Notes under the pieces: generated by a model | The model's input: the letters and a program-made list of their open reading frames with translations, nothing else | The model's database searches: none | What the model was told of the DNA's origin: nothing | Translations under genes and position numbers: made by a program | Shown: positions 8,344 to 18,005 of the stretch, piece by piece | How positions within the stretch are numbered: position 1 is the first letter of the stretch | Layout of the letters: each line of letters begins with the position of its first letter | NCBI RefSeq assembly: GCF_004320525.1 | Contig: NZ_SIHX01000008.1 | Span: forward strand, 62,001-126,000 | Direction of reading: 5' to 3' | Origin: Arthrobacter sp. S39 | Lineage (GTDB): Bacteria > Actinomycetota > Actinomycetes > Actinomycetales > Micrococcaceae | Length of the DNA stretch: 64,000 nucleotides

Positions 8344-10548
8344 CTAACTGTTGACCGGTTCCTGGCTGGCCGGGTTCGCGCTCACCGATACCGATGGGCC
8401 GGAAGCGATTCCCGGCGCGAGGAAGCGCCTGCCGTTGACCCGCTCCGACGCCCCCACGCGGTCCAGGTACGGCGTGATGCCGCCGAGGAACATGGGCCAG
8501 CCCGCGCCCAGGATCATGCAGAGGTCGATGTCTTCAGGACCGGCCACCACGCCCTCATCCAGCATCAGCCCGATTTCCTCGGCCAGGGCATCCTGGACAC
8601 GGCGCAGCACATCATCCCCGGTGGACGGAGACGTGCCGAAGGACATCAGCGACAAGGTGGACTCCGGGATCTCCTGGGAGCCGTCGGCCGCCGGGGACCA
8701 GAGAGCTTTCACGCCGTTGTCGATCAGCTTCTTCAGGTTGGCGGACACCGCAAAGCGGTCGCCGAAGGCTGCGTTCAGGGACTCCTGGACGTGCTGCGCC
8801 ACGGGCAGTCCCACCATGGCGCCCAGCGTGAACGGGGTCATCGGCAGGCCCATGGGCCGCAGGGCGGTGTCGGCAACGTCGGCGGGGGTGCCTTCATCAA
8901 AGGCTGCGGTGACTTCACCCATCAGCCGCAGCAGGATCCTGTTCACCACAAACGCGGGGGCATCCTTGACCAGGACGGCCGTTTTCTTCAGCCCCCTGGC
9001 GAGCTCAAAAGCGGTGGCCAGGACGGCGTCGTCGGTCCTGGGCGCGCGCACGATTTCCAGCAACGGCATCACAGCTACCGGGTTGAAGAAGTGGAAGCCG
9101 ACCAGCCGTTCCGGGTGTTCGAGGTCAGCGGCCATGGCGGTCACGGAGAGCGAGGACGTGTTGGTGGCCAGGATGCAGTCCGGCCGGACAATCGCCTCCA
9201 CCTCGGCGAACACCTGCTTCTTGACGTTCAGCTCTTCGAAGACGGCCTCAATGACAAAGTCGGCGTCCGCGAAGGCTTCCTTGGAGACCGATCCTGTCAC
9301 CAGTGCCTTGGTCCGGTTGGCGGCGTCCTGGCTGATCCGCTTCTTCGCCAGGAGCTTGTCCACCTCGGCATGGACGTAGCCCACGCCCTTATCCACCCGG
9401 GCCTGGTCGATGTCCGTCATCACCACGGGGACCTTGAGCTGACGCGCGAACAGCAGGGCCAGCTGGCTGGCCATGAGCCCCGCGCCCACGACGCCGACCT
9501 TGGTGACCGGGCGGGCCAGTTTACGGTCCGGGGCGCCGGCCGGGCGCTTGGAACGTTTCTGGACGAGGTCCAGGAACGCGTACACCGTGGCCCGGAATTC
9601 GTCGGTCTGCATCAGCCCGGCGAGTGTTTCGCACTCGAGGGCAGCTGATTCGGCCTGGGACATGGTGCGGTTGGCCTCGAGAATGTCCAGGACCCTGGCC
9701 GGGGCCGGGGAGGCGTTGGAGGTCTTGGCCTCCACGACGGTCCGGCCAGCGGCGACAGCCGCGGACCACCGTCCGGCGACGCCGGGATCGGCGGGGTCGA
9801 CGGCGTTGGCCCGCTCCGGGACCACCTCTCCGGTGATGACCCTGGCCGCCCAGGCGAGGGACTGCTCCAGGAAGTCCGCGGGTTCGAACAGGGCGTCGGC
9901 GATGCCCAGCCGGAAAGCCTCGGGTCCGTTGAGGGTCCGGTTGTTGCCCAGCGGGTTCTCGATCATGACCTTGACCGCGGCCTCCGGTCCAATAAGGCGC
10001 GGCAGGATGTATACCCCGCCCCAGCCGGGGACCAGCCCGAGTGCAGCTTCCGGCAAGGCCAGCGAGCCGGCACCGGTGGATACGGTGCGGTACGTGGACT
10101 GTAAGGCGATCTCCAGGCCGCCGCCGAGGGCAACGCCGTTGATGAACGCGAAGCTGGGAACGCCAAGGTTGGCCAGGGTGGCGTAGACGTCGTGTCCGAG
10201 CTGCGCCATCCACAGGCCATGCTCGCGCTTCTCCAGCGACTTCACGGCTGAAAGGTCCGCGCCGGCGACGAGGAAGTACGGCTTGCCGGTCACGCCCACG
10301 CCCACGATTTCGCCGCGGGCGGCACGTTCCTTCAGTCCCTCCAGGACGGCGCCCAGTTCCACCAGGGTGTTGGGGCCCAGGGTGGTGGGTTTGGAGTGGT
10401 CGAGGCCGTTGTCCAGGGTGACCAGTGCGAAGGTGCCGGGGCTGGATGTGCCGGGCGTCGCCGGGAGCGCGATGTCCCGGACGTAGGAGTGCGTCACGGT
10501 TTCGTGCGGGAAGAGTTCGGCAAACGTGGAGAAATCGGCGGCGCTCAT
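8344..10548 (-). CDS. 3-hydroxyacyl-CoA dehydrogenase / enoyl-CoA hydratase (FadB-like)
   Basis: This bifunctional protein of 734 residues has an N-terminal crotonase domain with GVTGKPYFLVAGADLSAV and ALGGGLEIAL (oxyanion hole and active-site glycine loop). It continues into an NAD-binding domain with VGVVGAGLMASQLALLFA and a C-terminal 3-hydroxyacyl-CoA dehydrogenase part with VGFHFFNPV and FVVNRILLRL. It performs hydration and NAD-dependent oxidation in fatty-acid beta-oxidation. The start at 10548 has an AAGGAG site and overlaps the thiolase stop by ATGA, so the two form a translationally coupled FadA-FadB pair. Confidence 0.92.
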   Translation of the reverse strand: MSAADFSTFAELFPHETVTHSYVRDIALPATPGTSSPGTFALVTLDNGLDHSKPTTLGPNTLVELGAVLEGLKERAARGEIVGVGVTGKPYFLVAGADLSAVKSLEKREHGLWMAQLGHDVYATLANLGVPSFAFINGVALGGGLEIALQSTYRTVSTGAGSLALPEAALGLVPGWGGVYILPRLIGPEAAVKVMIENPLGNNRTLNGPEAFRLGIADALFEPADFLEQSLAWAARVITGEVVPERANAVDPADPGVAGRWSAAVAAGRTVVEAKTSNASPAPARVLDILEANRTMSQAESAALECETLAGLMQTDEFRATVYAFLDLVQKRSKRPAGAPDRKLARPVTKVGVVGAGLMASQLALLFARQLKVPVVMTDIDQARVDKGVGYVHAEVDKLLAKKRISQDAANRTKALVTGSVSKEAFADADFVIEAVFEELNVKKQVFAEVEAIVRPDCILATNTSSLSVTAMAADLEHPERLVGFHFFNPVAVMPLLEIVRAPRTDDAVLATAFELARGLKKTAVLVKDAPAFVVNRILLRLMGEVTAAFDEGTPADVADTALRPMGLPMTPFTLGAMVGLPVAQHVQESLNAAFGDRFAVSANLKKLIDNGVKALWSPAADGSQEIPESTLSLMSFGTSPSTGDDVLRRVQDALAEEIGLMLDEGVVAGPEDIDLCMILGAGWPMFLGGITPYLDRVGASERVNGRRFLAPGIASGPSVSVSANPASQEPVNS

Positions 10549-11840
10549 GCTGCGGCTCCTTCGGTGGCGGCGTCGGCGTGCTGGCGGGCGGTGGTACCGG
10601 TGGCGCCGCTGTAGCCCGTGTATTCCGAGTGACGCGGGTTTTCCCAGATGACCGTGGCGCCCATGCCCAGGCCGATGCACATCGTGGTGATGCCGTACCG
10701 GACGGAGGGATCCTCCTGGAACTGCCGTGCCAGCTGGTTCATCAGCCGCACGCCGGAGGATGCCAGGGGGTGGCCCACCGCGATCGCACCGCCGTACCGG
10801 TTGACCCGGGGATCGTCGTCGGAAATCCCGAAGTGGTCCAGGAAGCTCAGGACCTGCACGGCAAAAGCCTCGTTGATTTCGAAGAGGCCGATGTCATCGA
10901 TGCTGAGTCCGGCGTTCTTCAGGGCCTTCTCGGTGGCCGGCACCGGGCCGATGCCCATGACTTCAGGTTCGACGCCCGCATAGGCGTAGCTGACCAGCCG
11001 CATCTTGACGGGCAGGCCGAGCTCCGCGGCCGCTTCTGAGGAAGCAAGGAGGGCGGCGGTGGCGCCGTCGTTCAGGCCGGCGGCGTTTCCTGCCGTGACC
11101 CGGCCGTGGGCCCGGAACGGCGTGCGGAGGGCGGCCAGGTCCTCGAGCGTGGTGCCGGGCCGTGGCGGCTCGTCAACGCTGTTCAGGGTCCAGCCTTCGC
11201 CCTGCTTGAGCGTGGCCACGGGCACCAGGTCGGGCTGGATCTGGCCGTTGCCGTAGGCGGCGGCCAGTTTGTCCTGCGAGGCGACGGCGTACGCGTCCGT
11301 GCGGTCCTTGGTGATGGCCGGGAAACGGTCGTGCAGGTTCTCGGCCGTGTTGCCCATGTTGAGTGCGGCAGGATCCACCAGGCGCTCGGACATAAAGCGC
11401 GGATTGGGGTCGGCGCCGGAGCCCATCGGGTGGTTGCCCATGTGCTCCACGCCGCCGGCAATCACGACGTCGTAGGCGCCGAAGCCGATGCCGCTGGCCG
11501 TGGTGGTCACAGCGGTCATGGCGCCGGCGCACATGCGGTCGATGGCGAATCCGGGGACAGAGCGGGGGAGGCCGGCCAGGAGCGCCGCGGTGCGTCCCAG
11601 GGTCAGGCCCTGGTCCCCGGTCTGGGTGGTGGCGGCGACGGCCACCTCGTCCACGCGTTCGGCAGGCAGCGACGGATTGCGGCGAAGGAGCTCGCGGATG
11701 CATTTGACCATCAGGTCATCAGCCCGGGTTCCGGCGTAGATGCCTTTCTCGCCGGCCCGGCCGAAGGGTGTGCGGACGCCGTCAACAAAAACGACGTCGC
11801 GGACAGTGCGCGGATTTCCGCTGCTTCCGTGGTGGCTCAC
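10545..11840 (-). CDS. Acetyl-CoA C-acyltransferase (thiolase, FadA-like)
   Basis: This thiolase of 431 residues has the nucleophile motif region IDRMCAGAMTAV (acyl-accepting cysteine in DRMCAGAM), the HMGNHPMGSG loop, the NEAFAVQVLSF segment, VNRYGGAIAVGHPLASSG, and the C-terminal catalytic Cys block TTMCIGLGMGA. It carries out the last step of beta-oxidation, cleaving 3-oxoacyl-CoA with CoA. The GTG at 11840 is chosen because GAGGAG lies 7-8 bases upstream; an upstream ATG at 11912 would give a non-homologous Cys/Arg-rich extension. It is the first gene of the fadA-fadB pair. Confidence 0.92.
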   Translation of the reverse strand: MSHHGSSGNPRTVRDVVFVDGVRTPFGRAGEKGIYAGTRADDLMVKCIRELLRRNPSLPAERVDEVAVAATTQTGDQGLTLGRTAALLAGLPRSVPGFAIDRMCAGAMTAVTTTASGIGFGAYDVVIAGGVEHMGNHPMGSGADPNPRFMSERLVDPAALNMGNTAENLHDRFPAITKDRTDAYAVASQDKLAAAYGNGQIQPDLVPVATLKQGEGWTLNSVDEPPRPGTTLEDLAALRTPFRAHGRVTAGNAAGLNDGATAALLASSEAAAELGLPVKMRLVSYAYAGVEPEVMGIGPVPATEKALKNAGLSIDDIGLFEINEAFAVQVLSFLDHFGISDDDPRVNRYGGAIAVGHPLASSGVRLMNQLARQFQEDPSVRYGITTMCIGLGMGATVIWENPRHSEYTGYSGATGTTARQHADAATEGAAA

Positions 11841-11962
11841 GTATAACTCCTCATCGAGACGTTGGCGCCGGTCAGCGCCCAAAGGGCAGCACTGTTCCGG
11901 ACGGCAGTGCACCCTATGTTACTCGCCAGTAACTTAGTGTGCAAGGCTCGGCAAGGAGGCGT

Positions 11963-13291
11963 TTACTCGGCGGCCGGGGCTGCCTTGGGCTCCTTGGGCG
12001 GCAAGGGCTGGCGGTCCAGGAACGCCGCCGTGATGAGCGGAGCGACCAGTCCAACCTGCCATTCCCGGGCACCCAGGGAGCGGAGTTCCCCGGCAACCGT
12101 TTCTTCGCTGATCTCTGCCGGCGGACGCCACGCGATGCGGCGCAGGTAGTCGGGCGTCAGCAGGTTCTCCAGCGGAAGGTTTGTTTCCTCCGCCTTCTCC
12201 TGCAGGAGCGGCCGTGCCGTGGCGAGCCGTGCGGCAGCCTCGGGATCCCGGTCGGCCCACACCCGGGGCGGGGGCGGGGCGTTGGTGGGCAGGTGCAGCG
12301 GGGGCAGGTCCGTCAGATCGCGGGCAGCCGCGATGCAGCGGAGCCAGCGCGGAGCCTCGCGCTGGGCCGCCCTGCCGTGGAAACCCTTGGTGCCGAGCAG
12401 CTGGGGAACGGTGGAAGGCATCGCTTTCGCGGCTGAGACGAGGGCGGAATCGGGGATGAGCCAGCCTGGTGCCACGTCCCGCTTCTGGGCCAGTGAATCA
12501 CGCTCCAGCCACAGCTCGCGGACTGCGGCGAGCTGGCGGCGGTCGCGGATCTGGTGCAGGCCGGAGGTCTTGCGCCACGGGTCAACCCGGGGCGGGGCCA
12601 CGCCGGCCTCGAGGATGGCTGCGAATTCCTGCTCCGCGTATTCGAGCTTGCCGTCCGCCTCCAGCAGTTCGATGAGTTCCTCACGCAGTTCGGTAAGGAC
12701 TTCAACGTCCAGGGCGGCGTAGCGCAACCAGGGTTCTGGCAGGGGACGGGTGGACCAGTCGGCGGCGGAATGTTCCTTGGCCAGGCCGAAACCCAGCAGC
12801 TGCTCGATCACCGCGGCAAGGCCGACGCGGGGGAGGCCTGCCAGCCGTGCAGCGAGTTCGGTGTCAAAGAGCCTGTCCGGCCACATGCCCAGTTCCGACA
12901 GGCACGGCAGGTCCTGGCTGGCCGCGTGCAGGATCCATTCCACGCCCTGGAGGGCGTCGTTGATGATGTCCAGGTTTTCGAAGGGCTCGGGATCGATCAG
13001 CCAGGTGCCGGAGCCTTCGCGCCGGATCTGGACCAGGAAGGCGCGCTGGCCGTACCGGAAGCCGGAGGCGCGCTCGGCATCCACGCCTGCGGGCCCGGTG
13101 CCGGCGGCGATGGCAGCGGCGCAGCGCTCCAGCCCTGACTGGGTTTCGATCACCAGGGGGACGCCGTCGCGCGGTGCGTCAAGGTCTATGACCACGGGGA
13201 TGGGGCTGTCGAAGCCGTCCACCGTGATGTGGGGAGTGGTGTCAGCAGCCGGAGCGCCGGCTGTGGTGTTATCCGGAATGTGAGGGGTCAT
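11963..13291 (-). CDS. Ribonuclease D-like 3'-5' exonuclease with HRDC domain
   Basis: This 442-residue protein has the DEDDy exonuclease motifs in order: VDAERASGF (Asp/Glu), ASQDLPCLSELG (Asp) and LRYAALDVEVLTEL (Tyr and Asp). The HRDC nucleic-acid-binding domain follows, about residues 235-310 (QLAAVRELWLERDSLAQKRD). Its family trims RNA 3' ends, including tRNA precursors. The N terminus has an Ala/Thr/Pro-rich leader of about 30 residues before the first strand. DUF3000 lies immediately upstream on the same strand, a common pairing in actinobacteria; the two are separated by about 40 bases. Confidence 0.88.
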   Translation of the reverse strand: MTPHIPDNTTAGAPAADTTPHITVDGFDSPIPVVIDLDAPRDGVPLVIETQSGLERCAAAIAAGTGPAGVDAERASGFRYGQRAFLVQIRREGSGTWLIDPEPFENLDIINDALQGVEWILHAASQDLPCLSELGMWPDRLFDTELAARLAGLPRVGLAAVIEQLLGFGLAKEHSAADWSTRPLPEPWLRYAALDVEVLTELREELIELLEADGKLEYAEQEFAAILEAGVAPPRVDPWRKTSGLHQIRDRRQLAAVRELWLERDSLAQKRDVAPGWLIPDSALVSAAKAMPSTVPQLLGTKGFHGRAAQREAPRWLRCIAAARDLTDLPPLHLPTNAPPPPRVWADRDPEAAARLATARPLLQEKAEETNLPLENLLTPDYLRRIAWRPPAEISEETVAGELRSLGAREWQVGLVAPLITAAFLDRQPLPPKEPKAAPAAE

Positions 13292-13333
13292 GGTGCCTTC
13301 AGTTTACCGACAAGGGGGTTCAGGGATTCCGGT

Positions 13334-13984
13334 CTAGTTCCGGCGCCGGTTCGGCAGCGGCGATACCCCGTCCGGCAGCGGCGGCAGGCCGGCGAATGTA
13401 CAGACCATGTCCGACCACGCTTCCAGGTGGGCCGTGACGTCGGACGACGCCGGAGTCCAGGACGCGCGCAGCTCGATGTCGATCGACCCGGGCCGGCCGG
13501 CAAGGGTTCCGAAGCTCTCCGAGAGGACCCGGGTAGCGGTGCCGCCTGCGGCGCGGTAGGGGGCCTTGTGGTTTTCGAGGGCCTCCACCAGCCAGGTCCA
13601 GGCGACTGTTCCCAGCATTTCGTCGTTGCCCATTTCGGGCTCCAGCTGTGCCCGGATATAGGTCACGATCCGGAACTCCCCGTCCCAGACGGCCGAGCCG
13701 TCGGGATCGTGCAGCAGGATGAACCGGCCGGTGGCCAGCTCGGTGTCCTCGTCGTCTTCAGTGCCGGCCGCCGCGGCGAGGGCCATTGCGGCAGGTCCAT
13801 GGACGGGGGTGGTGGCACCCGCGGAGCCGGAGGCCATGACCTCCGCTCCGAGCGCCACGGCAAAGGGCGCCAGGCGTGCCGGTGCCGGAATCTCGGCAAG
13901 CCGCAGTTCGCTGCGGCATTGTGCTTTCCTGAGGGTTCCCAAGGCGTGGAGAAACTCCGGGGGAACCTGGGCGAGTGCGTTCAC
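13334..13984 (-). CDS. DUF3000 domain-containing protein
   Basis: This 216-residue protein is of the actinobacterial DUF3000 family. The diagnostic part is ATGRFILLHDPDGSAVWDG followed by FRIVTYIRAQLEPEMGND, then VAWTWLVEAL and a C-terminal strand set ending IDIELRASW. The function is unknown. It is usually encoded immediately before an RNase D-like gene, as here, which suggests, without proof, a role linked to RNA processing. No signal peptide or transmembrane segment is visible. Confidence 0.82.
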   Translation of the reverse strand: MNALAQVPPEFLHALGTLRKAQCRSELRLAEIPAPARLAPFAVALGAEVMASGSAGATTPVHGPAAMALAAAAGTEDDEDTELATGRFILLHDPDGSAVWDGEFRIVTYIRAQLEPEMGNDEMLGTVAWTWLVEALENHKAPYRAAGGTATRVLSESFGTLAGRPGSIDIELRASWTPASSDVTAHLEAWSDMVCTFAGLPPLPDGVSPLPNRRRN

Positions 13985-14045
13985 CTTCGCAGGTTACGCA
14001 ACGGCGGCGGACAGGCTGTGCAGGCTCGCCGTCCGCCGCCCCATG

Positions 14046-15164
14046 CTACGTGATGGTTTTACCGGCGTTGTAGGCGGCCAGCTCGTTGCGGATCGCGGCC
14101 ACGAAGTCATCGATGTCCTCCTCGCTTGTGTCGAACGAGCACATCCACCGGACTTCCCGGGCCGCTTCGTTCCAGTCATAGAACCGGAAGGATTCCCGAA
14201 GTTTGTCAGCCACGCCTTCGGGCAGGACGGCGAACACTCCGTTGGATTCGGTGTTCTGGGTGGGCTGCACGCCCTCGATCGTGTCCACCGCCGCGCGCAG
14301 GCGGGCCGCCATCGCGTTGGCGTGCGACGCCGAACGGAGCCAGAGGCCATCTTCGAGCAGGGCGATGAACTGTGCGGACATAAACCGCATCTTCGACGCC
14401 AGCTGCATGTTCATCTTGCGCAGGTAGACCAGGCCGTGGGCAGCCTCGGGGTTCAGGGCCACCACCACCTCGCCGAACAGCAGCCCGTTCTTGGTGCCGC
14501 CGAAGGAGAGGATGTCCACCCCGGCGTCGCGCGTGAATGCCCGCAGCGGCACCTGGAGGTGGGCCGCGGCGTTGGCCAGCCGGGCGCCGTCCATGTGGAG
14601 CTTCATGCCCCGTGCATGGGCGTGGTCTGCGATGGCCCGGACCTCGGCCGGCGTGTAGCACGTGCCCAGTTCGGTGGTCTGGGTGATGGAGACGGCCAGT
14701 GGCTGGGCGCGGTGTTCGTCGCCCCAGCCCCAGGCTTCGCGGTCGATGAGTTCGGGTGTCAGTTTCCCGTCCGGGGTGGGGACGTGCAGGAGCTTGATCC
14801 CGCCGATCCGTTCCGGCGCGCCGTTCTCATCCATGTTGATGTGGGCGGTGGAGGCGCAGATGACGGCGCCCCAGCGGGGGAGCAGCGACTGGAGGGACAG
14901 GACGTTGGCGCCGGTTCCGTTGAACACCGGGAAGCTTTCGATGCCGGCCCCGAAGTGGTCCTCCAGGAGTTCGTGCAGCCGCGCCGTGTAGTCGTCCTCG
15001 CCGTAGGAGACCTGGTGGCCGTCGTTGGCTGCCGCGAGGGCGGCCAGGACCTCGGGGTGGACCCCTGAGTAGTTGTCCGACGCGAACCCGCGGACGGACG
15101 GGTCATGGAGGCGGCCGGCGGTGTGCGTGCCGGATTCGGCTGTTGTTGTCATCGCTTTGTTCAC
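14046..15164 (-). CDS. ltaE: Low-specificity L-threonine aldolase / beta-eliminating lyase
   Basis: This 372-residue PLP enzyme of fold type I carries FASDNYSGVHPEVLAALAAA at the N terminus, the LHMDGARLANA motif with its conserved Asp and Arg, and ILSFGGTKNG with the PLP lysine. It cleaves L-threonine or allo-threonine to glycine and acetaldehyde. The start could be the GTG at 15164 or the ATG at 15152; both give the same domain. It lies between DUF3000 and an SDR gene on the same strand, 16 bases from the latter. A closely related beta-eliminating lyase remains possible. Confidence 0.85.
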   Translation of the reverse strand: MNKAMTTTAESGTHTAGRLHDPSVRGFASDNYSGVHPEVLAALAAANDGHQVSYGEDDYTARLHELLEDHFGAGIESFPVFNGTGANVLSLQSLLPRWGAVICASTAHINMDENGAPERIGGIKLLHVPTPDGKLTPELIDREAWGWGDEHRAQPLAVSITQTTELGTCYTPAEVRAIADHAHARGMKLHMDGARLANAAAHLQVPLRAFTRDAGVDILSFGGTKNGLLFGEVVVALNPEAAHGLVYLRKMNMQLASKMRFMSAQFIALLEDGLWLRSASHANAMAARLRAAVDTIEGVQPTQNTESNGVFAVLPEGVADKLRESFRFYDWNEAAREVRWMCSFDTSEEDIDDFVAAIRNELAAYNAGKTIT

Positions 15165-15182
15165 GCTTTCAGTCTAGGGAGG

Positions 15183-15953
15183 TCAGGTGGCCAGCAGCAG
15201 CCTGCGGCCGTTCAGCTCGGCGGCAGGCTGGCTGAACAGGCCAACGACGGCGGCGGCAAGGTCTTCGACGTCGGTGGCGCCGGGAAACTTCCGTTCGGGA
15301 TGCGCCCTGCGCAGGTCCGCATCCACCAGCGCCTTGACCACAAGTACGACGGCGGCGCTCCCCGGGGCAGCGCTGTGGCCCTCAGCGCCGGGCGCGGGCC
15401 GGCCGAAGCCTTCCGCCATGGCCATGGTCCAGGTTTCGGCGGCGGCTTTCACGGCCACGTAGCTGGCCGTCGCCGCAGTGGGCCTGTCCACGGCGGTGGA
15501 GGAGACCATGGCGAACCTGCCGGTTCCGGAGGCGGCGATGTCGTCGTAGAAGACGCGGGACACGTTCCGGAGCGTCGTGATGGCGCCGCGCTCCAGGAAG
15601 TCCCAGTCGGCGTCGTCCTGGTCTGCAATGCCCTTCGCGCCGCGCCAGCCGCCCACCAGGTGGATGACGGCGTCCATCCGCCCGGTGGTGCCCGCCAGGG
15701 ACTCCCGGAGGGCGTGCACGGCGGAGAGGTCCGCGAGGTCGCACACGAGCGGTGTGACGCCGTCGCCCGCTTTCCTTGCCGCATCCTCGATGCGGGCCCG
15801 GTCCGAGCCGACGGTGAAGACCAGGTGTCCGGCGCGTCGGAGCGCACCCGCCACGGCGACGCCGGAGGCGCCGCTGCCGCCGGTGACCAGCACATTCAGG
15901 GCTGCCGCCGCCTCCGGTGCGCCGGCAGTTTTCACTGCTTCGGTTTGCCTCAC
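15183..15953 (-). CDS. Short-chain dehydrogenase/reductase family protein
   Basis: This protein of 256 residues has the SDR nucleotide-binding motif LVTGGSGASGVAVAGAL (TGxxxGxG), a DLADLS cofactor turn, and a YxxxK site in SYVAVKAAAE preceded by a serine in MVSSTAV. It probably reduces or oxidises a small carbonyl or alcohol with NAD(P)H. The C-terminal half is shorter and more acidic than in classical SDRs. Its start overlaps the stop of the upstream DUF6421 gene by 4 bases (ATGA), so the two are coupled. Confidence 0.82.
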   Translation of the reverse strand: MRQTEAVKTAGAPEAAAALNVLVTGGSGASGVAVAGALRRAGHLVFTVGSDRARIEDAARKAGDGVTPLVCDLADLSAVHALRESLAGTTGRMDAVIHLVGGWRGAKGIADQDDADWDFLERGAITTLRNVSRVFYDDIAASGTGRFAMVSSTAVDRPTAATASYVAVKAAAETWTMAMAEGFGRPAPGAEGHSAAPGSAAVVLVVKALVDADLRRAHPERKFPGATDVEDLAAAVVGLFSQPAAELNGRRLLLAT

Positions 15954-17317
15954 AGGGTGGAGCTGCCGGTGATGCCGGCGGTGGATTCAATGATGGGGCG
16001 CATTTTCTTCTCCAGGGCCTCGTAGAACATGGACAGCGGGAATTCGTCGTCCAGCACCTGGTCCGTGAGGCCGCGCGGTGGCCCGGACAGGGGCAGGGCG
16101 TCCGGGCCCTTGGCCCAGACTGACGCCGGGTTGGGGGTGACCGTACCGGAGATCAGCTGGTAGGCCGCGAGCCAGTGCGCCGTTTTGGGCCGGTCGATGG
16201 AGCGCCAGTACAGCTCATCGATCCGTGCGCCGAGGGCGATGACGGACTCGGCCACCCGGTCCCAGTCGATGCTGAGCCTGCTGTCGGTCCAGTGGAGCAC
16301 GTGCTGCTGGTGCAGCCAGGCGAACAGCAACTGGCCGCCCAGGCCGTCGTAGTTGCGGACCCGGCTGCCGGTGATGGCGAAGCGGAAGATCCGGTCGAAG
16401 ATGATGGCGTACTGGACCAGCTTCGCGTGACGGCGGGCTTCGGGGCCGGCGTCGTTGTCCTTTTCAATCCGCACCGATTCGCGGAAGGCCGTGAGGTCGC
16501 AGCGGAGCTCTTCGAGCGAGTAGAGGAAGAACGGCATGCGCTGCTTGATCATGAACGGGTCAAAGGGCAGGTCGCCGCGCATGTGGGTCCGGTCGTGGAT
16601 CAGGTCCCACATCACGAACGCCGCCTCTGCCAGTTCCTGGTCCTCCAGCAGCTCCGCGGCACCTGCGGGCAGCTCGAGGGAGGTGATGTCCGCAGCGGCC
16701 CGCAGGACGCGGCGGAACCTGGCCGCCTCACGGTCCGCGAAGATGGCGCCCCAGGTGAAGGTGGGAGTCGCGCGGACGGCAACGGTCTCCGGGAACAGCA
16801 CGGCCGAGTTGGTGTTGTACCCGGCCGTGAAGTCCAGGAAGCGGATCGGCACAAAAAGCCGGTTGGAGTAATCCCCGGCCTCCAGCGCGGCGATGAATTC
16901 CGGCCAGATGACGTCGATCAGCACGGCCTCCACCAGCCGGCTGCTGCTGCCGTTCTGGGTGTACATGGGGAAGACCACCAGGTGCTGGAGGCCGTCCTCG
17001 CGCTGTTCCTGCGGCTGGAAGACAAGGAGCGAAGCCAGGAAATCCGGTACGCCGAAGCCGGCTGTGGCCCAGTCCCGGAAATCGGCGGTGACTGCCTCGA
17101 GGTAGGCGGCGTCGTGGGGGAACCGGGGAGCCAGTTCCTCAATGGACTCAACGATCGCGGCAACATGGCCCGCGGCGGCCGGATGCGCGTCCCGGTCGGG
17201 GACGGATCCGTCCTGGACCTGGAGCAGCTGGAGTGAGGAGGCGGCAGCCTTGAGCCGGAGCCAGCCTGGATTGTCGGCGGAAATCCTGGCGGGGGCAATG
17301 ATCACGGTTTCGGTCAT
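15950..17317 (-). CDS. DUF6421 family protein
   Basis: This large soluble protein of 455 residues has no predicted membrane helix or signal peptide. Characteristic blocks are PMYTQNGSSSRLVEAV, VMWDLIHDRTHMRGDLPFDP (an HDRTH segment that could bind a metal) and FAWLHQQHVLHWTD. I assign it to the DUF6421 family, whose biochemical role is unknown. The HDRTH and FLDFT patterns suggest an enzyme rather than a structural protein, but that is inference. It is the head of a coupled pair with the SDR gene, and a 164-base gap lies upstream. Confidence 0.7.
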   Translation of the reverse strand: MTETVIIAPARISADNPGWLRLKAAASSLQLLQVQDGSVPDRDAHPAAAGHVAAIVESIEELAPRFPHDAAYLEAVTADFRDWATAGFGVPDFLASLLVFQPQEQREDGLQHLVVFPMYTQNGSSSRLVEAVLIDVIWPEFIAALEAGDYSNRLFVPIRFLDFTAGYNTNSAVLFPETVAVRATPTFTWGAIFADREAARFRRVLRAAADITSLELPAGAAELLEDQELAEAAFVMWDLIHDRTHMRGDLPFDPFMIKQRMPFFLYSLEELRCDLTAFRESVRIEKDNDAGPEARRHAKLVQYAIIFDRIFRFAITGSRVRNYDGLGGQLLFAWLHQQHVLHWTDSRLSIDWDRVAESVIALGARIDELYWRSIDRPKTAHWLAAYQLISGTVTPNPASVWAKGPDALPLSGPPRGLTDQVLDDEFPLSMFYEALEKKMRPIIESTAGITGSSTL

Positions 17318-17481
17318 CTGAGGCTGCCTTTCTGGTGGCTTGGGCGTCTACGGCGAGCGTAGCAAGCAACCAGATTTCCTAACTCGAAATATGGCTGAGC
17401 ATAAGAAACTCTCAAGCTCAAGTGCCACCACAGCGCGTCCAGGTCCAGCGTGGGCGGTGCCTGGCCCGGCGCTTCCGGCAA

Positions 17482-17991
17482 TCAGGACCCGGCGGTCTCC
17501 TGCTCCTGCACGTCCCCGCGGGGGACCAGCTTCAGCGAGACTGAGTTGATGCAGAAGCGCTGGTCAGTGGGCGTTCCGTACCCCTCGCCTTCGAACACGT
17601 GGCCCAGGTGCGAATCGCAGGTGGCGCAGCGCACCTCGACACGCTCCATGCCCAGCGTCCGGTCGTGGATGTAGCGGACCGTGCCCTCCGCCAGCGGGGC
17701 CCAGAAGGACGGCCAGCCACAGTGCGAATCGAATTTCTCGTTGCTCGTGAAAAGCTCGGCGCCGCAGGCCCGGCACTGATACACGCCGGCGGTGTGGGTG
17801 TCCCAGTACTCGCCGGTGAAGGGCCGTTCGGTTCCGGCCTGGCGAAGCACGTGGTACTCCTCGGGAGTGAGCTCCTGCCGCCACTCGGCGTCCGACTTTC
17901 CGGCGCTGCCGGCAGGGTGGTCCGCGGGCAGCAGGTCCTGGGTGGAGTCCGTCGCCTTGTTGCCAAATATCTTGTTTCCGAAGATGCTCAT
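17482..17991 (-). CDS. msrB: Peptide-methionine (R)-S-oxide reductase MsrB
   Basis: This protein of 169 residues has the full MsrB signature: two zinc-binding CxxC pairs (Cys73/Cys76 in YQCRACG and Cys122/Cys125 in RCATCDSHLGHVF), the GWPSFW substrate loop, and the catalytic cysteine in RFCINSVSL (Cys147). It reduces methionine-R-sulfoxide in proteins and is important in oxidative stress. The N-terminal 30 residues are a non-conserved Lys/Asp extension. It sits 15 bases downstream of a gene for an unknown 163-residue protein on the same strand. Confidence 0.95.
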   Translation of the reverse strand: MSIFGNKIFGNKATDSTQDLLPADHPAGSAGKSDAEWRQELTPEEYHVLRQAGTERPFTGEYWDTHTAGVYQCRACGAELFTSNEKFDSHCGWPSFWAPLAEGTVRYIHDRTLGMERVEVRCATCDSHLGHVFEGEGYGTPTDQRFCINSVSLKLVPRGDVQEQETAGS

Positions 17992-18005
17992 GGCCTGTTC
18001 AACGC

